Shown in pieces: positions 7,896 through 17,454 of a DNA stretch of 64,000 bases. The position numbers and the translations under genes were made by a program. Origin of the DNA: Mediterraneibacter faecis JCM 15917. GTDB lineage: Bacteria > Bacillota > Clostridia > Lachnospirales > Lachnospiraceae. The DNA lies in contig BBDW01000006.1 of NCBI GenBank assembly GCA_001312505.1, positions 1 through 64,000 on the forward strand. Direction: 5' to 3'. Under the pieces are notes generated by a model. It saw nothing but the letters and a program-made list of their open reading frames with translations, made no database searches and was not told the origin of the DNA. Position 1 is the first letter of the stretch. Each line of letters starts with the position of its first letter.

Positions 7896-9087
7896 ATGAA
7901 TAATTTTATCTATGAAACACCAACAAAAGTATACTTTGGAAAAGACGAGGAATTAAAGGTCGGTAAGATTATTGCAGGATTTCATCCAAAGAAAGTTCTG
8001 GTACATTTCGGTGGAAATTCAGCAAGAAAGAGTGGACTGCTTGATAAGGTGGAGAATTGTCTGAGGGAAGAAAACATCAGTTTTGTAGAGCTTGGCGGAG
8101 TAGTTGCGAATCCGGAACTTCCGCTTGTAAGAGAAGGGATTGAGCTTGGCAAAAAAGAAGGCGTAGACTTTGTTCTTGCAGTAGGAGGTGGATCCGTTCT
8201 GGATTCATCTAAGGCGATTGCAAATGGACTGGCGAATCCGGAAGTGGATGTCTGGGATTTTCATTGTGGTAAAGCTGTTCCACAGAAGACACTTCCGAAG
8301 GGAGCGATCCTGACATTGGCAGCAGCCGGTTCCGAGATGAGTTCTTCCTGTGTGATCAGTAATCTGGAAACAGGAGAGAAACGTGGCTGTAACGGACTCT
8401 TTAACCGTATGAACTTTGCAATTGAGGATCCGGTTCTTACTTATACAGTAAGTCCTTATCAGACAGCATGCGGAGCAGTAGATATTGCAATGCATACGAT
8501 TGAAAGATATTTCTGTCCGGGGGGAGGATACCTATCTGACAGATTCGATTGCAGAGGCTGTGATTAAGAGTGTACGAAAAGCTGCAGGAGATTGTCTGAA
8601 GAATCCGGAAGATTATACTGCACGAGCAAATATGATGTGGGCATCTTCACTTGCACATAATGGACTCACACAGTGTGGAAGAGAGTTCCAGCTCGTTGTT
8701 CATCAGTTAGAGCATGAAGTATCCGGAATGTACCCGGAAGTAGCGCATGGAGCAGGACTTGCAGCGCTGTGGTGCAGTTGGGCAAGATATGTTTATAAAG
8801 CAAATATAAATCGCTGGCTGCAGTATGCATCTAACGTATGGGGGGGACTGGATATTGATTTTGAACATCCGGAGAAGACAATTGAAACTGCAATTGATAT
8901 GCAGGAGCAGTATTATGCATCGATAGGGATGCCAATCGGATTAAAAGAACTTGGTGTAAAAGAAGATGATCTTGCGAAATTGGCACTTGACTGCTCAAGG
9001 AACAAAACCCGTTCATTGATTGGATATAAGCCATTGGCATATGAGGATATTCTGGTAATTTATCAGATGGCATATGAGAGAGGTTAA
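7896..9087 (+). CDS. iron-containing alcohol dehydrogenase, frame broken
   Basis: This belongs to the group III Fe-dependent alcohol dehydrogenases (BDH type), cytoplasmic enzymes that interconvert aldehydes and alcohols with NAD(P)H. Visible are the nucleotide-binding GGGSVLDSSKAIANG, the metal-region AMHTIERYF, and HGAGLAALW. The start ATG 7896 follows GAGGAG, which overlaps the end of the upstream lyase gene, so the two are co-transcribed. The frame is broken at the 6-G tract 8519-8524. Five Gs restore a continuous protein of about 396 residues. It may recycle reductant or detoxify aldehydes formed next to serine/cysteine breakdown. Confidence 0.87.
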
Positions 9088-9102
9088 TATCGAAAGAGCT
9101 GC

Positions 9103-9894
9103 TTAATGCGGCTGCTTTCGATACTCTCTTGGTGACATATGATACTGCTCCTGGAATACTCGGTTGAATGTCCGTTGACTGTCGAATCCTGCCCGGATGC
9201 AGATGTCGAGAATCGTATGGTCGCTGTGAAGCAGGAGACTACAGGCATAATCCAATCTTGCTTCATTCAGATACCGGTTAAAATTAGTATGAAATGTACC
9301 GGAGAAGACACGTGATAAAGAGGACTGACTGATTCCAAGGTCATGAGCCATTTTGGAAAGCGTCAGTTTTTCTGTATAATGTGCAGCAATATAAGAAACA
9401 GTCTGGTAGATAATGTTATTACTTCCCACACTGCTCTTATCTATCATTTCAAATAAGGGAAGAGTGCGTGCAAGTATAATCTGAATAAATGCCTGATGCA
9501 GAACATGCCCTTGTGAAGCGGCTGGATAGACCAGCATGCTTCGCAGGGCATAATTTACGTCTGGGTGTACTTCTTGAGCCAGAATTACCGGATTTACAGG
9601 ACAAAATTGCTGTAATTCTTTCGTATAACTAGGAGCAAGAAGCGGTGAAGCAAGTGCATAAATCGCCTTACAGGATTCACTGTTGAATACCTGATAGTGG
9701 TGGATCAATTCCGGAAATACAAGTGCAAAATCGCCTTTTTCCATATGATACAATTCAGTTCCGACTCCGATTTCCAGTGTACCTTCTGTCACGGATACAA
9801 GTTCCATTGATTTGTGAAGATGTGGGGGAATATGGCAAGAAATCTGTTCAGCGATTTCCAGTGTTTCTTCATTTTCTTCGTAAATCGGTTTCAT
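9103..9894 (-). CDS. AraC family transcriptional regulator with cupin sensor
   Basis: The 263-aa protein has an N-terminal cupin-like domain (HIPPHLHKSMELVSVTEG, about residues 20-90) and two C-terminal helix-turn-helix motifs (LTLSKMAHDLGISQSSLSRVF and LDICIRAGFDSQRTFNRVFQ). It is convergent with the alcohol dehydrogenase gene and lies upstream of the serine dehydratase genes on the same strand. That suggests control of serine/cysteine catabolism, but its operator was not found. Confidence 0.87.
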   Translation of the reverse strand: MKPIYEENEETLEIAEQISCHIPPHLHKSMELVSVTEGTLEIGVGTELYHMEKGDFALVFPELIHHYQVFNSESCKAIYALASPLLAPSYTKELQQFCPVNPVILAQEVHPDVNYALRSMLVYPAASQGHVLHQAFIQIILARTLPLFEMIDKSSVGSNNIIYQTVSYIAAHYTEKLTLSKMAHDLGISQSSLSRVFSGTFHTNFNRYLNEARLDYACSLLLHSDHTILDICIRAGFDSQRTFNRVFQEQYHMSPREYRKQPH

Positions 9895-9945
9895 TTTTTC
9901 CTGCCTCCGGGTTAATTATTTAGAATAGTTGATCTAATAGTATTA

Positions 9946-10815
9946 TCATGCGTGTATATGACATGCTTCACAGGCAGATGGTGTTGTTGCGCATCCGCTT
10001 AATGCTGTCTCACGCAGTTCAACCGGAAGTCGCTTCCCGACTTTGTACATTGCCTCGAGCATTTCATCAAAAGGAATGAGCTGAGAAATGCCGGCAAGAG
10101 ACATTTCAGCTGCAATCAGTGCATTGGCAACCCCGGCTGCATTACGGTTCTGGCAAGGGTATTCTACCAGACCTCCGACCGGATCACAGACGAGTCCAAG
10201 CATGTTCATAAGGACTGTTGAGGCGGCATCCAGACATTGCTTAGGAGTTCCACCCATAAGTTCAACAGCGGCAGACGCTGCCATAGCAGATGCAACACCA
10301 ACCTCAGCCTGACACCCTCCGACAGCACCGGCAACAGTGGCATTTCGCATGGCGAGGTAACCGACAGCGCCCGCATTGAAGAGAACCTGCTGAATCTCTT
10401 TGTCGGAGAAATGGTATACTTCCTGAAAAGCGAGAAGCAATCCCGGAACGATGCCTGCGGAACCGGCGGTAGGTGAAGCAACGATCAGTCCCATGGACGC
10501 ATTTGTCTCAAGGGTTGCCATAGCATAAGTGATAGCTTTCTCAAGCAGTTCACCGCACAGTCCCTGACCACTGGCAGAATGCTGGGCAAGTTTTTGTGCC
10601 TCTCCGCCGATCAGCCCGCCCATGGAACGGATTGGTTTTTCAATCGGAGAGCGGGCAGCTTCTTTCATGATTTCAAGAACACGCGCCATTTTTTGATCCG
10701 CTTCTTTAGCAGGACATTCTCCGGTTATGATCTCTCGATTACGCATAACTTCAGAGATAGAAATATTCTGTTCCTTACATAGTGTAAGGAGTTCGTTTGC
10801 ATTTTTAAAATCCAT
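9946..10815 (-). CDS. sdaAA: L-serine ammonia-lyase, iron-sulfur dependent, alpha subunit
   Basis: This 289-aa catalytic subunit of the two-subunit [4Fe-4S] serine dehydratase converts L-serine to pyruvate and ammonia. It carries SPTAGSAGIVPG, the cluster-ligand region GLVCDPVGGLVEYPCQNRN, and the C-terminal CATTPSACEACHIHA with further cysteines. Start MDFKNANELL at 10815 has an AAGGAGG site; a longer frame upstream lacks one. It lies 23 bases after sdaAB in one operon. Confidence 0.93.
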   Translation of the reverse strand: MDFKNANELLTLCKEQNISISEVMRNREIITGECPAKEADQKMARVLEIMKEAARSPIEKPIRSMGGLIGGEAQKLAQHSASGQGLCGELLEKAITYAMATLETNASMGLIVASPTAGSAGIVPGLLLAFQEVYHFSDKEIQQVLFNAGAVGYLAMRNATVAGAVGGCQAEVGVASAMAASAAVELMGGTPKQCLDAASTVLMNMLGLVCDPVGGLVEYPCQNRNAAGVANALIAAEMSLAGISQLIPFDEMLEAMYKVGKRLPVELRETALSGCATTPSACEACHIHA

Positions 10816-10838
10816 ATAAAAAACCTCCTTGAACACAA

Positions 10839-11507
10839 TCACATCTGTACGACCATAACATCCAGAACATGTTCGTTCTGGCGGATGGTGTCGGCAATTT
10901 CTTCCGGAAGTTTTCCGTCGGATTCTACAATCGTGTAAGCAGTGTGTCCTTTCGATTCACGAAACAGACGCATAAAAGCAATATTGACCCGGCGGTCGCT
11001 GAGACAGCTGGTGATCCAGGCAACAACACCCGGAACATCCTTTTGGACAACAATGATAGCACTGTATTCACCGGTGAAATCTACTTCTACATGATTGATC
11101 TGTGTGATGTGGACTTTACCGCCGCCAAGAGATTCTCCACGGATCGTCATCTCCTGATCGGCAGTATTGGTCATAATAATATCGACGGTATTCGGATGAA
11201 TATCAGTTTCTTCCTCATTCGGAGTAAAAGAGTATTTCAGTCCGTTTTCTGTAGCAATCTCGAAGGAATTCCGGATTCGCATATCATCAGTGGAAAATCC
11301 CATGATTCCTCCAAGAAGTGCGCGGTCAGTACCGTGTCCGTGATACGTTCTGGCGAAAGAGCCGTAGAGAATAAATTCTACTTTTGCAAGCGGTCCGTTG
11401 ATCATCTTCTGTGCAAGATAAGCAATGCGTGCCGCACCGGCAGTGTGAGAACTGGAAGGACCGATCATATTCGGCCCCATAACATCAAAAACGCTGATAA
11501 AAGACAT
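10839..11507 (-). CDS. sdaAB: L-serine ammonia-lyase, iron-sulfur dependent, beta subunit
   Basis: The 222-aa protein begins MSFISVFDVMGPNMIGPSSS, the typical start of SdaAB with its signature G-P-S-S-S-H-T. The C-terminal 75 residues form an ACT-like regulatory domain (IIVVQKDVPGVVAWITSCL). It partners SdaAA directly downstream. The ATG follows CAGGAGG. Confidence 0.94.
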   Translation of the reverse strand: MSFISVFDVMGPNMIGPSSSHTAGAARIAYLAQKMINGPLAKVEFILYGSFARTYHGHGTDRALLGGIMGFSTDDMRIRNSFEIATENGLKYSFTPNEEETDIHPNTVDIIMTNTADQEMTIRGESLGGGKVHITQINHVEVDFTGEYSAIIVVQKDVPGVVAWITSCLSDRRVNIAFMRLFRESKGHTAYTIVESDGKLPEEIADTIRQNEHVLDVMVVQM

Positions 11508-11569
11508 TTTAAATAGCCTCCTGAGTTTGTATATATGAGTTTAGTATAGCAAGTGCGGCGGTGGATGTA

Positions 11570-11592
11570 AACTATGAGAAACACGATCCGCG
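11570..11592. repeat. 23-bp repeat shared with 22343-22365
   Basis: AACTATGAGAAACACGATCCGCG matches the reverse complement of 22343-22365 in 22 of 23 bases. At 22330-22365 it forms one arm of a hairpin. The role is unknown. It lies upstream of sdaAB, between its start and the next terminator. Confidence 0.5.
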
Positions 11593-11601
11593 TAAATGCT
11601 G

Positions 11602-11640
11602 TTAGGGGGGGCAGTTACTGCAAACAGTAACTGCCCCTAA
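11602..11640. terminator. terminator with one over-long G tract
   Basis: TTAGGGGCAGTTACTG / CAGTAACTGCCCCTAA would pair perfectly around CAAA. The left arm has seven Gs but the right arm has four Cs. The mismatch is direct evidence of three spurious Gs. Confidence 0.75.
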
Positions 11641-11658
11641 GTATGATACTTATGCGAA

Positions 11659-12594
11659 TTAGTTCTGATCAAGTACGGACTGGATCTGCTTCATCAGCTG
11701 ATCGTAGTTTGACTGATCATCGATGCCACCCATGAATGGCTCGCCAACAATATTTCCGTCTTTATCTACAAGAACTGTTGTAGGGAATGCCATGATGTTT
11801 CCGGCATATTTTCCAACTGTTGAATTAGAATCGAAAGTCAGGTTCTTGTAAGAAGCGCCCTGTGCTTTCAGAATTTCTTTTGCTTCTTTGATTCCAGCCT
11901 CATTGTTGTCTAAAGTGTCAGTGTTGATACCTACAACTTCACCGCCCATTTCTTTGAGCTTCTCATTTAATTCATTCAGTTTGGAAAGCTCTCCGACGCA
12001 CGGCTTGCATCCACTGAACCAGAAGTTTACAACTGTAACTTTGTTTTTAGCAAAAAGGCTGTCGTCTACATCATTGCCGTCCAGATCTTTTCCTTTGAAA
12101 CCTTTGAATACACCTGTGGACTCATCTGATTTAGAGGAAGCGTTGTCGGAGGATTCGGATGCAGCGCTCTCTTTCTCGAGTTTTGCAATCTCTTCTTCGA
12201 TACCGCGAATTGTTTCAATGTCTTTGCTCAAAGTTTCATATTCTTCTTCAGAGAAAGAGTCTTTATTAGATTCAACTGTACTTGCAAGAAAGTCAGCATA
12301 GTTTTCGTTCATGGCATCACCGTCAGTGTTCTTGTTCATAAGACCAAAGACTTTGTCCCATGCATCTTTGTGATCAGCAAAAAGCTGGTTTTCCTGCTGG
12401 TAAAGGTCGTCCAGTTTTTTGTTCAGCTCGTCAGTGCTGCCCGTTTCTGTTGTGGAAGAAGATTCCTGTTTTGTATTGGTTGTTGAGGAAGAATTTCCGC
12501 AGCCTGTAAATGCAAAAAGTACAGAAATGGCAAGTGATGCAGCGATTACCTTTTTTAATTTCATTGCGTTTGTTCTAAGTGTTTTGTTTTTCAT
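11659..12594 (-). CDS. TlpA/ResA-like thioredoxin-fold lipoprotein
   Basis: The 311-aa precursor has a signal peptide ending in a lipobox (FAFTGC, Cys near residue 32). A low-complexity Ser/Thr linker and a charged, probably coiled-coil region (about 50-150) follow. The C-terminal domain is a TlpA/AhpC-TSA-like thioredoxin fold with active site SGCKPCVGEL near residue 200 and a cis-Pro segment AFPTTVLVD. It is anchored outside the membrane and should reduce or exchange protein thiols. It is the third gene of an operon after the CxxC peptide and the membrane 4Fe-4S protein, which probably supply electrons. Confidence 0.87.
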   Translation of the reverse strand: MKNKTLRTNAMKLKKVIAASLAISVLFAFTGCGNSSSTTNTKQESSSTTETGSTDELNKKLDDLYQQENQLFADHKDAWDKVFGLMNKNTDGDAMNENYADFLASTVESNKDSFSEEEYETLSKDIETIRGIEEEIAKLEKESAASESSDNASSKSDESTGVFKGFKGKDLDGNDVDDSLFAKNKVTVVNFWFSGCKPCVGELSKLNELNEKLKEMGGEVVGINTDTLDNNEAGIKEAKEILKAQGASYKNLTFDSNSTVGKYAGNIMAFPTTVLVDKDGNIVGEPFMGGIDDQSNYDQLMKQIQSVLDQN

Positions 12595-12635
12595 GATTTT
12601 AAATCTCCTTTAAATTACATTTTGTTTGTTTTAGT

Positions 12636-13532
12636 TTATTTATTGTCAGCCTTTTTCTTGTTTGAAAACCCATAATGATAGCAGATTGCGTCAGTCGGAC
12701 AGGCTTTCATACATTCTCCGCAGCGGATACACTCCGGATGGTTTGGTGTGTCTACTACGTTGACATCCATCTTGCAGACACGGCTGCATTTCTGGCAGCC
12801 AACACATTTCTCATGATCAACCTGGATCTTAAGAAAAGATACCTTGTTAAACAGTGAGTAAATAGCGCCCAGCGGGCAGATCCATTTACAAAATGGACGG
12901 TAAAACAAGATGCTCAGGATGATGAAAAGCGCAAGGATCGTGAATTTAAATGTAAATAAATGTCCAAGCGCGGAACGGATTCCTGAGTTGGCAAGTGCCA
13001 GTGGGATTGCGCCTTCAAGTACTCCCTGCGGGCAAATGTATTTACAGAAGAAAGGATCTCCCATACCAAGTGAATTGGTTACAAATGCCGGAAGCAGTAT
13101 AACAAAGACAACCAGAATCACATATTTCAGATACCGCAGAGGCTTCAGCTTTGCGGTGGAAAGTTTCTTGCCCGGAATTTTATGCAGCAGATCCTGGAAC
13201 CATCCAAACGGACAGAGAAATCCGCAGATAAATCGTCCTAACAGAACACCTAACAGGATGAAAAATCCTGTGATGTAGTAAGTGAACTTAAATTTGGAGG
13301 ATCCTACTACAGCCTGAAATGCTCCGATCGGACAGGCGCCTGTGGCGGCAGGACAAGAGTAACAGTTTAGTCCCGGAACGCACATCGTCTTTACATTTCC
13401 CTGATAAATTTTCCCTTTAAACAGATTCGGGATATGAATGTTGGTCAGCAGCGTTGCAGCTGCCTGAATCCATCCGCGGAAGCGGACCAGAGGGTTTTTG
13501 CTTGATTTCATTTTCTTATCCAATTCCGACAC
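12636..13532 (-). CDS. membrane 4Fe-4S protein (NapH/CcoG-like)
   Basis: The 298-aa membrane protein has about five hydrophobic segments and Cys motifs of the NapH/YccM type: CYSCPAATGACPIG near the start, CGFLCPFGW, CKYICPQG and CKWICPLGAIY. The C terminus has two ferredoxin motifs (CVGCQKCSRVC and CIRCGECMKACP). It starts with GTG at 13532, inside the end of the small CxxC gene, so the two are translationally coupled. It probably carries electrons across the membrane to the thioredoxin-like lipoprotein encoded next. Confidence 0.88.
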   Translation of the reverse strand: MSELDKKMKSSKNPLVRFRGWIQAAATLLTNIHIPNLFKGKIYQGNVKTMCVPGLNCYSCPAATGACPIGAFQAVVGSSKFKFTYYITGFFILLGVLLGRFICGFLCPFGWFQDLLHKIPGKKLSTAKLKPLRYLKYVILVVFVILLPAFVTNSLGMGDPFFCKYICPQGVLEGAIPLALANSGIRSALGHLFTFKFTILALFIILSILFYRPFCKWICPLGAIYSLFNKVSFLKIQVDHEKCVGCQKCSRVCKMDVNVVDTPNHPECIRCGECMKACPTDAICYHYGFSNKKKADNK

Positions 13533-13656
13533 ACTCCATACATAATTTTATTGCCTTGCTAAGCACAACCGCAGCTTCTCCGCGGAAGATTCCGACAAGG
13601 AAAAATACCAGACCGGCTGCAAGTAAAAGAATCTGTGTTGCTTTTTCAGATTTCAT
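13516..13656 (-). CDS. CD1871A-like small CxxC membrane protein (46 aa)
   Basis: A short gene reads MKSEKATQILLLAAGLVFFL, then GIFRGEAAVVLSKAIKLCME and CVGIG. It consists of one transmembrane helix followed by a C-terminal CMEC pair. This matches the clostridial CD1871A-family CXXC motif proteins that precede NapH-like genes. An AAAGGAG site lies upstream, and the end overlaps the start of the 4Fe-4S gene by 17 bases. It probably takes part in the same thiol/electron relay. Confidence 0.8.
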   Translation of the reverse strand: MKSEKATQILLLAAGLVFFLVGIFRGEAAVVLSKAIKLCMECVGIG

Positions 13657-13692
13657 TCATATACTCCTTTCAATGTTCAAAGTCAGTTTATT

Positions 13693-13834
13693 GTTACTGT
13701 TTACTCCCGTGTCAATCACTCCGCTGATTGACACGGAGGATGCATGTTTTGGCTTGAATGCATCTCGCCCCATCGCCAAAGGCGATTTAAAATGGCGAGA
13801 TGCGTTGCTGGTCGCACATCGTGTGAACAGTAAC
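13693..13834. repeat. family B MITE-like element (142 bp)
   Basis: Ends are GTTACTGTTTAC and GTGAACAGTAAC (11 of 12 paired). Flanks AGTTTATT and CGTTTATT agree in 7 of 8 bases, a near-perfect 8-bp target duplication. Inner hairpins include GTGTCAATCA/TGATTGACAC and the GCATCTCGCC/GGCGAGATGC pair. It lies between the redox operon and the response regulator, in the shared upstream region of both. Confidence 0.8.
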
Positions 13835-13896
13835 CGTTTATTGACCTTTCGATGTTTGCATTATACAATAGAGGGTGTAAAATTCCTGTTAAGAAA

Positions 13897-14580
13897 ATGG
13901 AGAAAAATAAATTGAGATTATTAGTTGTTGAAGATGAGAAGAAATTATGTGATATGATTGCGAAAAGTCTGCATCAGGCAGGTTATGAGGTAGACACGTG
14001 TAATGACGGAGAGGAAGCACTGGATATGATTTATGTGGAAATGTATGATCTGATCGTGCTGGATCTTAACCTTCCGGGGGGGATGGATGGAATGGATATT
14101 CTTCGGGAGCTTCGCAAGGAAAATGAAGAGACAAAAGTATTGATCTTATCTGCGAGAAGTCAGATTGCAGATAAGGTTGACGGTCTTGATGCGGGGGGGG
14201 CGAATGATTATATGGAAAAACCATTTCATCTGCAAGAGCTGGAAGCCGTGTGCGAAGCCTGACAAGAAGAAAGTTTGTACAGAAAAATGTCTGTCTTGAA
14301 TGTGGCAGTCTTCGTTTTGATACAAAAGAAAGGACTGCATATGCAAAAGACAAGCCGGTCGCATTGACAAGAAAAGAGAATGGAATCCTGGAGTATCTTC
14401 TTTTGAATCAGGGAAGACCGGTCAGTCAGGAAGAGTTGATCGAGCATGTCTGGGATTCTTCTGTAGATAGTTTCAGCGGTTCGATCCGAGTGCATATGTC
14501 TTCTCTGAGAAAGAAACTGAAAGCAGGACTTGGTTATGATCCATCGTGAATAAGATTGGTGAGGGGGGGTATAAGATAGG
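13897..14580 (+). CDS. OmpR-family response regulator, frame broken
   Basis: The receiver domain (LRLLVVEDEKKLCDMIAKSL; phospho-acceptor Asp in VLDLNLPG) is followed by a winged-helix DNA-binding domain (LTRKENGILEYLLLNQGRPV; SIRVHMSSLRKKLKAGLGYD). Single-base losses near 14246 and 14543 break the frame. G tracts of 7, 8 and 7 add an extra glycine to otherwise canonical motifs: LPG-G-MDG, DAG-G-ANDY and GEG-G-Y. The exact end is uncertain but lies a few bases before the kinase gene. With the kinase it forms a two-component system divergent from the thiol-redox operon, its likely target by position only. Confidence 0.83.
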
Positions 14581-14582
14581 AG

Positions 14583-15818
14583 ATGGAAAGCATGAGAAAA
14601 ATATCACTCCAGTGGAGACTGACGATTCTTACAACCATGCTGATCACAGTATTGTGTGGATGTCTGACATTTTTCTTATATAAGAATGGTGTCTATTATA
14701 TCGATACGCTTCAGGAGACCGTCACAGATCAGGCACTACGCCGGAGGCAGTCTACATTGATATTCCGGATAATGAGTGGGATGATTTCGCATCACAATTT
14801 TCTACGGAAGTATACAATTCAAAGTCAGATTATAGAAATAGAAGTTTGTTGATCACTGGTGTTGTAGCGCTGATTGGCGGAGCGGTAACTTATTTTGTCA
14901 GTGGCCGCGCATTGAAACCGCTCAGAGAATTCTCAGAAACAGTAGAAAAGGTTCAGGCGCAGAATCTGACAGAGTATACGATTGAGGAAAATAAAATCGC
15001 AGAGTTGGACCGACTTCGTACATCTTATAATAAGATGCTCCTGCGACTTTCGGAATCATTCGAGACACAGCGTCAGTTTACAGGGAATGCAGCACATGAA
15101 CTCCGAACCCCCCCTTTGGCATTAATGCAGGCACAACTAGATCTCTATCATGCGGCGGAGAATTCAGAGAACGAAGCAGCTGCACAAGAGACAATCCAGA
15201 TGGTAACAGAGCAAAATGAACGCCTTAGCAAGCTTGTTAGAACGCTTTTAGATATGAGTGAGCTGCAGACGGTAGCACGTAATGAAAAGATTGAAATGCA
15301 GGCTGATAGAGGAGGTGCTGGCAGATTTGGAACCGCTGGCGCAGGAAAAGAATATTGAACTGATACAGAAGACACAGAATTCATCGGATGGAAGAACAGA
15401 TGGAACAGAAGAGTCGTTGCTGGTCGCATGTAGTGTGAACAGTAACGAAAAGCCAGAGGATGAACTGATATTGACAGGAAGTGATATTCTGATTTATCGG
15501 ATGATTTATAATCTCGTTGAAAATGCAATTAAATATAATCGGGTAGATGGAACCGTTACAGTATCGGCGAAGAGAGAGAAGAATGAAGTTGTCCTGACAG
15601 TTGCGGATACTGGGAATGGAATTGATGAGACATTTCGAGAGCAGATTTTTGAACCATTTTTCCGGGTAGATAAGTCAAGAAGCCGTGAGCTTGGCGGTGT
15701 GGGACTTGGACTTGCGTTAGTGCGTGAAATTGTGCGGGTGCATGATGGGAAGATTGAGGTTCGCGGAAATGAGCAGGGCGGAACGACATTTGAAGTGAGA
15801 ATGGGTATAACAGAATAA
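14583..15818 (+). CDS. sensor histidine kinase, frame broken
   Basis: The protein has an N-terminal transmembrane helix, a short extracytoplasmic part, a second helix, a HAMP linker, an HisKA domain with the phospho-acceptor motif HELRTPLA (His near 15098) and an HATPase domain (LVENAIKYN; DTGNGI; GVGLGLALV). A base is missing near 14742 and one G is extra near 15300. Between HisKA and HATPase lies an unusual insertion of about 30 residues. Its DNA (15414-15446) matches the right end of the family B repeat at 13693-13834, so a MITE fragment has been captured in frame. Confidence 0.83.
15414..15446 (+). repeat. family B repeat end inside the kinase gene
   Basis: TCGTTGCTGGTCGCATGTAG followed by TGTGAACAGTAAC matches 13801-13834 with about four differences. 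Only this end is present. It falls within the kinase reading frame, between its HisKA and ATPase domains. Confidence 0.65.
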
Positions 15819-15834
15819 TGATAGCTGAATGAAA

Positions 15835-15881
15835 AGAGCCACGATCATGGTAGCTTGATGCTGCGAATGATTGTGGCTCAT
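15835..15881. terminator. stem-loop after the kinase gene
   Basis: AGAGCCACGATCAT pairs with ATGATTGTGGCTC (imperfect) with a T-rich flank, between the convergent kinase and transporter genes. Confidence 0.6.
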
Positions 15882-15914
15882 AGTTTTATGTGGTAGTTTA
15901 ACGTTATTGTTTCA

Positions 15915-17258
15915 TCATCCGATTCCGCCCAGCACTGCGCCGGCAATCAGTGCAACAAGTGCGAGTGGAACAAGGACATATTTTCCAAGTGGCAAGAACC
16001 AAGTTCCGATTTTTTTCTCACGTCCAGTATTTACCGCTTTCAGTGCGAATTCTTTATCTGCGATCCAGAAGAACATGATTGCTGCAAGCATTGCTCCAAG
16101 TGGGCAGATATAGATAGAAACTGCGTCCATCCATCCGGAGACGATGCCTGGATGAGAAGTGCGATACAGCAGCCGAATGCTGCAATGATTCCAACAGCTG
16201 AGACCCGCTTTAATCCGAAACGTTCCTGTAATGTAGCAACCGGAGCTTCGTACAGATTTACAAGTGAGCTCATTCCGGCAAAAAGTACGCAGATGTAGAA
16301 AATGATGCCTACAATCTTGCCGCCGGGCATTCCGTTGAATACATTGACCAGATAGATAAACATCAGTCCCGGGCCGCCAGAAGATAATTCAGCACCGCCG
16401 ACTGCCATTCCCGGAATGATCACGAAAGCAGCGAGTAAGGCAGCGATTGTATCGAAGATGGCAACATTTTTTGCAGAACTTACCAGGTCTTCAGAATCCT
16501 TTAAGTAGGAACCATAGATAACAGTTCCGTTTCCGGCAATGGACAGAGAGAAGAATGCCTGCCCAAAAGCATAGATCCAAAGTCTTGGGTCTAAAAGTCC
16601 CTTTGGATTGATTGTGAAGATGTAACGATATCCGGCAGATGAACCAGGAAGGGAGAAAATATATACCCCCGAGTCCAAGAAACAGTACGAACAATAACGG
16701 CATCATTACGCCGTTGGCACGCTCGATTCCACCGGCAATCCCCCATTGCCATGATCACAGCAGTTACAAGAACTGCGATTACAAGCCAAAGGTTATTACC
16801 AAAAGCAGAAGCAGTACTGTCGAACATACCGCCAATCTGGTTCATATCCTGCTTCATGCCGGCAATCTGTCCGGTCAGTGCAAGGAAGGTATACTTGAAA
16901 ATCCATCCGACAACAACTGTGTATCCGATCGCAAGTGCGAGAGAGCCAAGAACCGGAAGCAGTCCGATCAGTTCACCTGTTTTCTTATTGTCAGTTCGCA
17001 TTTCTGTGCAGACACCGAAGCTTTGATCGGGCCACCTTTGGCAGCGCGTCCCAGTGCCATTTCCTCAATTACTCCTGTAGAAGCAATCAATATTACAAAT
17101 AAAATATAAGGAATCAGAAAGGTCATACCACCCCCCCAGTCTGATACCATGTAAGGGAATCTCCAGATATTTCCCATGCCGACGGCAGATCCGATGCAGG
17201 CAAGGATAAATCCAGTCCGGCTTTTGAATCCATCACGTTCTTTTTCATGTTTTCCCAT
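15915..17258 (-). CDS. NSS (SNF) family sodium-dependent transporter, frame broken
   Basis: This neurotransmitter:sodium symporter family protein takes up an amino acid or amine with Na+. The start FKSRTGFILACIGSAVGMGN with IWRFPYM is the family signature around the first helix. The product should be about 445 aa with 11-12 helices. As written it is cut by several indels: one T lost near 17010, 5-C tracts at 16740-16744 and 16666-16670 that should be four, and another shift near 16150. It sits beside the MerR/enoate-reductase pair but no sequence link shows co-regulation. Confidence 0.85.
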
Positions 17259-17335
17259 GTGTGTTTTCCTCCTGTAAAAGCACGTATACTTTTGTACACG
17301 AACGTATTAATGTATTATAGCATATTTACATAAAG

Positions 17336-17364
17336 AAAAGAAGCACCGAGATGATGCTTCTTTT
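17336..17364 (-). terminator. stem-loop between MerR gene and NSS transporter
   Basis: AAAAGAAGC pairs with GCTTCTTTT around ACCGAGATGAT. It can end the MerR gene transcript. Confidence 0.6.
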
Positions 17365-17454
17365 GGTGTAATATTTTTTTACAGTACAATGTGAGTGGTG
17401 ATTTTATGATAAAATCAAATTTTTTATCTAACCATTTTTTAACGGTAGTTGTAT

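Noticed and set aside
7285-9087. Programmed ribosomal frameshifting at the G runs in the lyase and alcohol dehydrogenase genes
   Set aside because: There is no conserved slippery site plus pseudoknot, and the same shift occurs at about 16 unrelated G runs.
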